Assembly (NCBI RefSeq): GCF_964199755.1
Contig: NC_133904.1
Span: forward strand, 2,131,001-2,195,000
DNA: 64,000 nucleotides
Source: Larus michahellis
Taxonomy: Eukaryota > Chordata > Aves > Charadriiformes > Laridae
Direction: 5' to 3'
Under the pieces are notes generated by a model. It searched no databases and was not told where the DNA came from. It was given only the letters and a program-made list of their open reading frames with translations. Below, one piece after another: positions 1 to 64,000 of this stretch. A program made the translations under genes and the position numbers. Positions within the stretch are counted from its first letter, which is position 1. Each line of letters starts with the position of its first letter.

Positions 1-3000
1 ACCGCAGACACCACATAATGAAGTTTTGAGTCCCCCTACCAAAACTGCATAAAAAGGAGGAAAGAAAGAGACGGCTCTCCTGGCCCTGTTCTTGAATATT
101 CCTGTTCCAGGACCTGTACCTAGGAGCTTTTCCTTGCCACTGGTGGAGGGATGTGCGAGCTCAATCTCAGGAGCGAATCAGGCCAATGCGGGTGAAAAAT
201 GCAGTGCTTAGAACTTACATAGTCCTCTTCACACAGCATTTGACATACATGCTATTTTTCGAATAACTCTTGCAATATGCCCATTGCTAACTATTCAGTG
301 GAAACAAAAGCAAGTAAATTATGGCGATTGCACTGGGCCGTATCGGGAGTTGAAGCGCCCTACAAACCAGGATTAGGACCCAAAACTAATTTCCTCAAGT
401 CTTGTGCTCAGACCGTTGGGTAGAAGGAAACGAGGCACAGGAAGGAAGCTGAGGATAGAGGCAGACAGTCCTACGTTTTCATTATAGCTCCTACGGAGCG
501 TCTCTGGGAAATTTTAACCTCACTACTACTAGAATTCACATCGGAATAGCATGCATTTACCATGTAACAGACTAAATAGTTAACATTTGTTAGCTATGTG
601 TGCTAAAAGCTATTCAATGCTTTAACTTTTAAAAATATTTTGGAATACTGTATTAGTAGTACTGCACTATATTACATGTAATTCAATATCGTATAAAAAA
701 ACAGAGGAAGCAGAACCGAAGTGCCAGCCCTTGGTTCACTAAATTCAATGTATCATCTCTGCTTGCTCCCTGTACCCGTTTCTAGATAGGTATCACACAT
801 ACCAAAGGATATACTCTTCATTTCCTAGAGAAAATGGCACCTGATCATTGCTTTAGTAGCATATGTTTTCATGTTTGTTTGGGTTTTTTTAAAACAGATT
901 AATACATAACTTTGTATGTTGATAAAATAACAAAGGTGAAATTCAGCTTTTATTCCTTCCCACATCTTCAGATTGCCAAGTGAGTGCAGCAAACCGAATT
1001 CCCTTAGGCTTATGAAAAAAGTAGGTCAACAACGTCCAGACTTTGTAAACATACTCTTCTCTAAAATGCATCTCCCAGGAAAGAATCACCCAGGTGTACC
1101 TCCTTGATCAATACATGTATAAATTAAGATCCCTTAAAATCTGCATTAAAACTTGGAGAAAACCAGCTGTGTTCCTTCCACGCCTTCCCACTACCCCTTG
1201 CAGTCACTTCGCACGGCAAAGGATTGTTTGTGAACCAAATACCAAGAAATAAATTGATCTTACTTTCAATTCAGTGGGAGCAGAATCTGGCCTCAAATAG
1301 ATCTTTTAAAACTCTTTCTCATAGTAAACTCATCTTGAACTGTAAAAAACCCACAACCCTGCAAACTTACTTAGGCTGAATTATCAAATATTTAGCTCTT
1401 GCTTTAAATTGTGAACAAGTTTTGAAATAAAGCAGATGAGAGGCATGTTTTATGTATGTTTTAAAGGCTAGGTATGAGACACAGTTACTGAAAATTTACA
1501 ACGTAAACTATACCGGCTGGATTGAACAAAAATGGCTGTGTATCGTTAATGATGTTACTGTACCCCATCAGACCAGCTTCAGGGGCTGCATAATTGTTTT
1601 TCTGTCAACCTATAAATTCTTGAGTAACAACAAAATTATTGTGATTTTTCTTACTAAATAATTCATATATCACAAAGCATGTATATAACCAGGCCCATGA
1701 ATCACTAAGCATGTAACAATCATATCTAATGGTATTTCTTCTTGTAAGAATAAAAATAGGTTTGACTTTGCAGTATTTTATAATCTTGTTCAAAAATTTC
1801 AAGTGTTCTTTAAAAGTGGTCTATTTTGAAATTTACATTTTAAACTTGAAAGTTTCCTTGATCAGACTTTTTGTCTGAAGGATTGCTTTTCATCATGTTT
1901 TACAGTTTTAATTCTATTAGGATTATTAATATCAGTGAAAGTAATAAATTGGTTTTATAATGAACTAGAACAGGGCTCATAAACTGTGCTTAAAGTGATG
2001 CAATTGCTAATAAAATCACTCTTAAGCCGTATGTATTCTACCTTACCAAGCAAAGAGCAACCATAATGCATCTAAACTGGCTAAATTATAAGAGAGTATT
2101 CCATCACTGGAATGGACCATGGCCTCCTCCGTATTTTTTTAAATGTTGAACAGATATACATTTGATATCTGTTCAGATATACAATAAGACAACCTCGTCA
2201 CTAAAAACGTTAATCTGGATCATTTATAACTTGAATTCAGACAAAATCGTGATCTCTTACAGTCTGCTGCAGAAAGCTCTCATGCTACATGGACATCATT
2301 ACTTTCTAAATACATATTGCAGTGCATTTGCTAGAAAATTATGGTGTATTAGCATAAATAATTAAGGTTAAACTACACTCATCTATGAGTAACAATATTT
2401 TGTGATACATTGGGCCACTATTTCAGCTGCACTTATTCACTTACTAATTCACAAAGGTCAGTAATTGACATCGAGTGTCCCAATCATTAATGCAAATTTT
2501 TATGTTGTACTGCACACATGCTTTATTTTAAAGACTTAAATGCAAACACAGTAATAACATCTTGTTCTTTTCTAGAAATTAAAAAATTCTTTTAAATAAA
2601 CTTGGAATATATTAACGACAATTTTTATTCTACGTTCCCCTTGCTGTAATGCCGAAGCTGCCACTGTTTCTTAGATATATTTAAACTGAACAATTCAGCC
2701 CAAGAAAGCGTAACATGAGATCTACTTCCATAAGTATGTACATTTTAGGAAGAAACTGAGACAACTTTCAGAATCATTAACTAAGTTTTCTGTAGTGAAC
2801 ATGATTAAGGAGTTACAGCGAAAACCAATTTAAATTAAATGGCCAAAGTAAATAATATATGAAGCAAAATCTTTCTTTCAGGCAAAGTTGATCTAAACCA
2901 AAGGCCTAAGGGCATTCAACTATTAAGAAATACCTATGTTTCATTCAATAACATGCATCAGGGAGATCTAAGATTATGATTTGCAAGGAGATTTAGACAT

Positions 3001-3523
3001 AAAGGATCATTTTACTGCTATTCTTGAAAAGCACTATTTAGTCGTCACACTTTTTTACTTTGTTTTTCTTGCCTATAGAATGATTCCAGTAAATTCTGTT
3101 TCATCAGAAATTTTAAATCTGTCCCTGATAAAATGCAGTAACACTTCTCTTTTGACTGCTGGAAGAATGAACTTGGATTCCTCTTCTCCTGTTATAGAAA
3201 GCATTAGAAATGGGAGTATCAATAGGTTTGAGAATACTTACAGCTGAAGAGTACCAGGCTGAGGCAAGCAGCTTCTTAAAATCTGACATTATTTGCTCAT
3301 TCTCAGTCCCGTTCTAGACATCCTTCCTACCAAATCCATCCTTCTCCATCCGAACACCACCCAACCCTTCTATTCCACTGGGGCTGTCTTTGCTAAAGTT
3401 TCTCATTTGCTCAGTACATTTGTCAGAGAATTAACGTTTCCTCCACTCCATTTTCCTGTAGGAGCTCCAGAAGTTCCACATCATCATTCCCCCTCCCTTC
3501 AACTTCTTTAATCTCAGCAGTTC

Positions 3524-3550
3524 AAAAAAAAAGAAAAAAAAAAAAAAAGA
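3524..3550. repeat. A-rich simple tract
   Basis: Two A runs separated by a single G, 27 bases in all. No element body is recognisable next to it, so it is a simple tract and not a clear retroposon tail. Confidence 0.8.
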
Positions 3551-4346
3551 GTAGCCTTTCTCTCTGTTGATGAGTAATTAACCAGCCTTCCTACTCCACC
3601 GCTGCAGAGTTGGAACCGCTTTGAATAAGTAAATTAGCTGATACCTATGTACCTTCTCATAAGAGCTCAGTAAGTACTGACAGTTTCTTTCAAACAATTG
3701 ACTCAAATTATAGTTATCATTTTCCAGATTTCCAGTATTCATACTGTTGATGGAGCACAAGTGAGCCAGGCAAGCCTAAGCAGGCACGTCTGGGAGCGCA
3801 GACTTGCATACAAACACAGGTACACCGCTTTGTCAGACAGATCTGTTGTTAAATTTGGGATACTGCTTCGCTCTGCTTCGCAGGAGTCTTGAGAAACTGA
3901 GATCTATTCATGCCTGCCAACTTCTGCACACAGAGAAAGCAAAAATATGCAGAATATGAAAGAAAAAACCCAAAAGATTCTACCTAATCCTGCAATGCAC
4001 TCAGAATTACAGTAGGTCAAACACGCAAAGCAAGTTGAGGACGAATTTAACTTCTGCTTAAGTCAATGAAAGGCCATTTGGCTCCAGGTTTCTCTGAAGA
4101 CTGGAGAGAAGCACTGGATATCACCCCAGGGAAAGAAAGGGCATCAAGAAGGGGACTCAGCAACTTATTTTTGAGACAGTGTGAGAGTACTAATCATAAG
4201 CAATTGGGAATATCAGTCCTCACTAGTGTATAAATCTAGTATTAATTTACATTGGAAAAATAGTTAAGAACTTCAAGTTGAAACTGTGTCCATCTGAAGA
4301 TTAGCAAGTAGTAAAAAGAAGTGCTGTTATAGATAAAAATGGTATT

Positions 4347-4455
4347 TCATAGAATCACAGAGTGGTTTGGGTTGGAAGAGACCTTACAGATCATTTAGTT
4401 CCAACCCCTGCTGCCATGGGCAGGGACACCTTCCACGGGACCAGGTTACTCCAAG
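4347..4455 (-). mobile_element. CR1 LINE fragment (3' end)
   Basis: The plus strand reads the reverse complement of the avian CR1 3' end: 'agaatcacagagtggtttgg', then 'gttggaagagacctta', 'gttccaacccctgctgccatg' in part and 'ggcagggacacctt'. About 110 bases remain, so this is a strongly 5'-truncated, inactive copy. Assignment rests on recalled CR1 consensus; the subfamily is not resolved. Confidence 0.9.
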
Positions 4456-7449
4456 TATTTAAGTACTTAAATATTTCAGTACAATGAGCTGCCTAGAACA
4501 TGTTTGCATCACTTGTCACAAAACTTCATTAAAACAAACATAAAAACACCCAAGTGTTACCATAAGTTGGAGGAGTAGACAATAACAGAAAACAGTATTT
4601 CGTGGGGTACTATCATTAGCGCTACACAGTCTCTAGTGAAGCATTTGTCAAACATACAAAAAGGTATAAAAGTGAAATATAGTAATTAAGACCTGGGTTT
4701 TATCGATTGTGTGGCTTAAGTAATTTTTCACAACAAACATAAGATTTAATAAGTATAAGTAGTTAAAGATCCTGACTTGGCTGTAGTCATTAGCATGTAA
4801 TTGAACTGGTAAAAAAGATCAGTTAAACCTATGTTGATTACCACCTTATCTTTGAAAGGCAATTAAGGACCTCAATCATTGCAACAAGATTTGATTGTGC
4901 AGCCTTTATTGGACATTGATCTTTCAGCAAAGCGCAGTTACATTTTCCATTAATTTACAGTAACACAGTTTAACTCAGATACCTGAGACCATTGACCTAG
5001 GTAAGATGTAATGCTAAGCGCTCGTTTAGGTCAAGATGCCCCCAATAGTCATTACTGTTTAAAGAGACTGCTACAAGAAGTAGCTACCTGATCCTCTGGG
5101 TTTAGACTAGGGTTTCATTTATCTGAAGTAGTTGTTAAGTGAGGTGAAACAAAGCTCTCTGCCTTTTTATGTCATCTCTCACTCATTTAAACATCATTCT
5201 TGAATACAGTAAAGAGATAATTAAGGCAAGACTTACAAGATAAACTACATTTTATTTCAAATGGAAATGGGGCAGATCAAACCCGTAAAAAGTTAGAAGG
5301 GTCATTTTATAGTTCAATCATCTATTAAAAAAAAAACTATCAACATTAGTATATGTTGCATACACAACATACACAGAGTATGATACATTAAAAAAAAGGA
5401 AGCTGCTAATTAAAACAACTACAAATTAATTATTCTGGACCAGAGGAATAAACAAAGCCTAGTTCCCCACAGGGAAGCAAGAGGGTTACAAGACAACCTG
5501 AAAGGGCCTTATAGGCAATAGACGGCAGTTCAGTGCTACACATGCAAATAATGCATCTTTGAACAATTAAATTGCGAGAAGCTCATCTTTACAGCCCGCT
5601 TCAGGGACACTCTTTAGTTCAAGCATTTGGACTTCTCCGCAACAGAAGACCCCGCTTTCCTCATACAGGAGTGTCCCTTTAGGAGCCGACTGCCTTAAGG
5701 CAAGAGTTTATGGTGTTGCAGGTTAGAAAGGTAAAGCAGCAAAGGTTCTGCTGAGAACTACACGCTGCGTGCTCATCCTTGCTTGCCCTTCCTGTGTTCC
5801 CCCAATTTTGAGACAAGTTGGTATGATCTTCTTGGCCCTTAACATTTCCATCTTGCATTCAGGCCAAAACTTAAGATAAGCGATGAAAAAACATGCTAAG
5901 AAGTAGGTATTGATAGTAAGAAGAGAATGAAAGCCAGATGAAGTTATTTTACCTATGGTGGAAGACAAGCAAGTAGGTTTATATTCACTTTTGAGAATTA
6001 TTTTTGTCATGATTTAATAACTTGAGTGTTATTCCTTATAAATAGCGTATTTTCCCTCTTAAGTATTGTAACGGGTCACATACGAGCCTTAATGAAATGA
6101 ACGAATGATACTATATTTGCACTCTGCCCTCAGACATCTAGTTCATCCTTTAGCATGATCAACCTCATAAGAGCAAGAGGTCTATTGATTTTCATGTAAT
6201 ACAAGAAAATATTACATTTGCTTAATTGTTACACAGTGAGATCATTGAACAAGAAATCAAGTCTCTATTTAATGCTGCAAGCAGCACAGAATTGCAGTAA
6301 TCAATAGGGTAGTTTGTCAAAGATGTTCTCTAAGGAGACTTGCCCATCACCGTATGGACAAGGAGTCGTGTTGCCTGCATTTATTGAAAAACAGGTAAGC
6401 AAAGTCAGCAGTACACATTATCAGAAATCAAACAAGCTGCAGTGAGTGGAGGTGCAACTCCAATGAAGAGCTGTATTTATAGTCTGGTAATTAAAAACCA
6501 TTTTATCAACTCTGCATTGAGACTAAACCTTTACAGCAAGATATTGACCAGATCCGTGGCAATGAATGAGCAGTATTTGACTTTAAACTTATGAGCTGCA
6601 GTTATTTAACTTTATCCAATACAGTGAAAATCAGTTCTAGAAAAATGCTTACAGTCATTATTAATGAGGCTTCTTATAATACTGTCTCTCCATCTCTGAG
6701 ACCCATTTAACTTGTGTCAAGAATATTCTCCAAAATTAAATAGAAGAGTGCAAGCACTTCTCTAATTAAAGTGTTATTTAGTGTTGCTTTTAGAAAAAAC
6801 ACTTGTGTTGCTTCATTAAGTGGGAAACAGTTCCATTATCTGGAATTAAGTAAAAAAGCATTTAAATGAAATTATACAGTAGTCATAGCTTGATAATAAT
6901 TTATTTAGGAATAGCAATTATCCTCCAAAAACAGTACCTATCCATTTTACATTTATCTTCCTACTTATGGAAAACAGAATAATCAACATACATCACCAGG
7001 CGTGGGATTTGGAATAGACAGCATTATTTCCTGGCACTAAAACTAAGCGCCAGTAATGTATCCTGTACAGGTGTCTCTGTTGTTTGAACTTACTATCCAA
7101 TAATTCCGTATTTCCACTATCCAAGTAGCTCCCTAAAAGCTATTTCTTTGCCCAGGTTTCCAACTGAATTTAAGTCATTCCATCATTATATATGCCTGTT
7201 ACAGCTGTGCTCAGTTATAGCTGGAGAAATCAGTTATTTTGCATCAAAGAAATGAGGGTAGTAGTCTTCTCATTCTCCTGGATTAATTAAAAATACTAGC
7301 AATTTGTAAATTAGTACAGGAGACTAAATATTCTATATTACTTAGGTTTTGTTCCTTACCTATAAAGCAAGCAAAGAGAAAAAAAGAAAGCCGACATCTG
7401 GAGTTTAAGAATTAGAATAAAAAACAAGCATAAAACATGTTTTAGATAT

Positions 7450-7455
7450 TTTATT
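7450..7455 (-). terminator. Candidate polyadenylation signal of C15orf61
   Basis: AATAAA on the minus strand about 580 bases past the C15orf61 stop codon. It is the first canonical hexamer I noticed downstream of the stop. That would give a 3' UTR of about 0.6 kb. No transcript evidence was available; another signal further on could be used. Confidence 0.4.
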
Positions 7456-8030
7456 TAAATATAATTTGAAGAAATAAGATACAGCCATTTTTAACTTCTT
7501 GGGGTGGTATTTTTCCGAAGACTCTTCCAGGTAATTGTGAATAGTCAGTGCCATGGATTCATTCCAGCATGCTTGAGACTATGACAATTAATGCATTATG
7601 AAACATCTAGTCAGAGTCTAAACCTAAGCAGCTTTATCTTTTCAGAGACGTTCTGAAAACGCCTAGTGTATTCACAGTTTCCTTGCCCACATGCTACAGT
7701 TCAGTTCTCTAAGTTGGTAAATATATCTCTTTAAATTATCACAAGCTTTTTCAGTGGTATTAGTCACTGACTTCCAAAAATTCTAATACCCCTAGAAATA
7801 TTAATTCTTCTCCCAAGGCTTCTGCTTTTTCAACTTTACTGACCTCTGCAAAAATAAATCTCTTATGACCAAAAAGTCCATGAAGCTTCCTGAAGACGGC
7901 ATGTTAAGTCAAAGAACGCACGGTAAAAAACAAACAGTTGCCTTCAGTTCTTTTTAGTCAAAGGGAGTAGATATTTGTAGCAGCTGTAACACAGAAACAC
8001 ACCAAGTGACAGGTACTTGAGGGCGTGATT

Positions 8031-14649
<6,619 letters not shown>

Positions 14650-14669
14650 CGGTATGAGCATCGGGGGCG

Positions 14670-14675
14670 TTTATT
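14670..14675 (-). terminator. IQCH: Candidate polyadenylation signal of IQCH
   Basis: AATAAA on the minus strand (in ACAATAAACG), 200 bases after the IQCH stop codon. Position and context fit a short 3' UTR. Not confirmed by transcripts. Confidence 0.5.
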
Positions 14676-14874
14676 GTGACTCCTCTGCTTTTCAGCAGGT
14701 TTTTTTTGTGAAAGGGGGATATTCTGAACACCGCCCTCAGAAACCATGGAAATGTACCGTCTCAGTTAATGTTACTTCGCATGCCAATGCGGAAGGAAAA
14801 CCAAGCCTGTTCTTACAGATGAGAAAGCGTTTCCAGAAGCATAAAGAACAAGGCATTTAAACATTTTCCGTTAA

Positions 14875-63789
<48,915 letters not shown>

Positions 63790-64000
63790 CTACACATACC
63801 TATACATATTCCTGTATTTACAGCAAAAGGTTGTACAGAATCGGGGCCCGGGCTCCAGCTGAAGTGCTAAATGAAGTGGAATTTCCCTAGAGTTTTAGAA
63901 TTTACTTAAGAGGTTGAAATAAATGAAAAACTTTTATAAATTCCACTGCATGCTACAAATCCATCAGAGGAACAGGGACATAATGATCCATTTTTTTTAT
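63790..64000 (-). other. IQCH: Probable IQCH intron at window edge
   Basis: AT-rich with no exon recognised. The N-terminal IQCH exons, including the IQ motif, should continue to the right of the window. Confidence 0.6.

Larger units (their letters stand above)
1..7449. other. Intergenic DNA downstream of C15orf61
   Basis: AT-rich, non-coding. I see no convincing exon on either strand: open frames are short and lack splice context or recognisable protein. It holds one CR1 fragment (4347-4455) and an A-rich tract near 3.5 kb. By conserved gene order MAP2K5 would follow to the left, but neither a CpG island nor a MAP2K5-like exon is visible here. Confidence 0.6.

Noticed and set aside
1..7449. 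Search for the first exon of MAP2K5, expected by gene order
   Set aside because: No CpG island or MAP2K5-like coding sequence found; it is presumably outside the window.

Overview
This window is vertebrate nuclear DNA, most likely from a bird. It is AT-rich, with long introns, spliced genes and one CpG island. It carries several CR1 retroposon fragments of the avian type, including the 3'-end sequence usually seen as 'agaatcacagaatgg...gggttggaag'. The species cannot be named from the sequence. No bacterial, phage or organellar features are present.

Two protein-coding genes are visible, both on the minus strand. C15orf61 (DUF4528 family) is complete in two coding exons (10314-9981 and 8158-8031; 153 codons). 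It starts inside a CpG island at about 9.65-10.85 kb. IQCH (IQ motif containing H) fills most of the rest. Fourteen exons from 63.8 kb down to a stop at 14875 join into one uninterrupted 636-codon frame, which is roughly the C-terminal 60% of the protein. Its 5' exons and the IQ motif itself lie beyond the right edge. The order C15orf61 - IQCH on one strand matches the amniote block AAGAB-IQCH-C15orf61-MAP2K5; MAP2K5 would be expected to the left of the window and AAGAB to the right.

Layout: 1-7.4 kb is intergenic with a CR1 scrap. 7.45-10.3 kb is C15orf61. 9.65-10.85 kb is its CpG-island promoter, with paired NRF1-like sites. 10.85-14.65 kb is intergenic. 14.67-64 kb is IQCH, with introns up to about 12 kb holding CR1 copies (23.9, 28.2 and 41.2 kb), an old CR1-like block (17.9-18.65 kb) and a MIR-type SINE (39.8 kb). 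The two genes are not known to act together. IQCH is a testis/sperm calmodulin-binding-type protein with an ATP-grasp-like C-terminal region. C15orf61 is poorly characterised and probably mitochondrial.

I found no sign of a new biological system. The points worth a second look are splice-site details in IQCH (a 24-bp in-exon duplication that repeats an acceptor, and an acceptor pair where one choice creates a stop), a possible alternative terminal exon at 46.9 kb, and the paired promoter motif of C15orf61.
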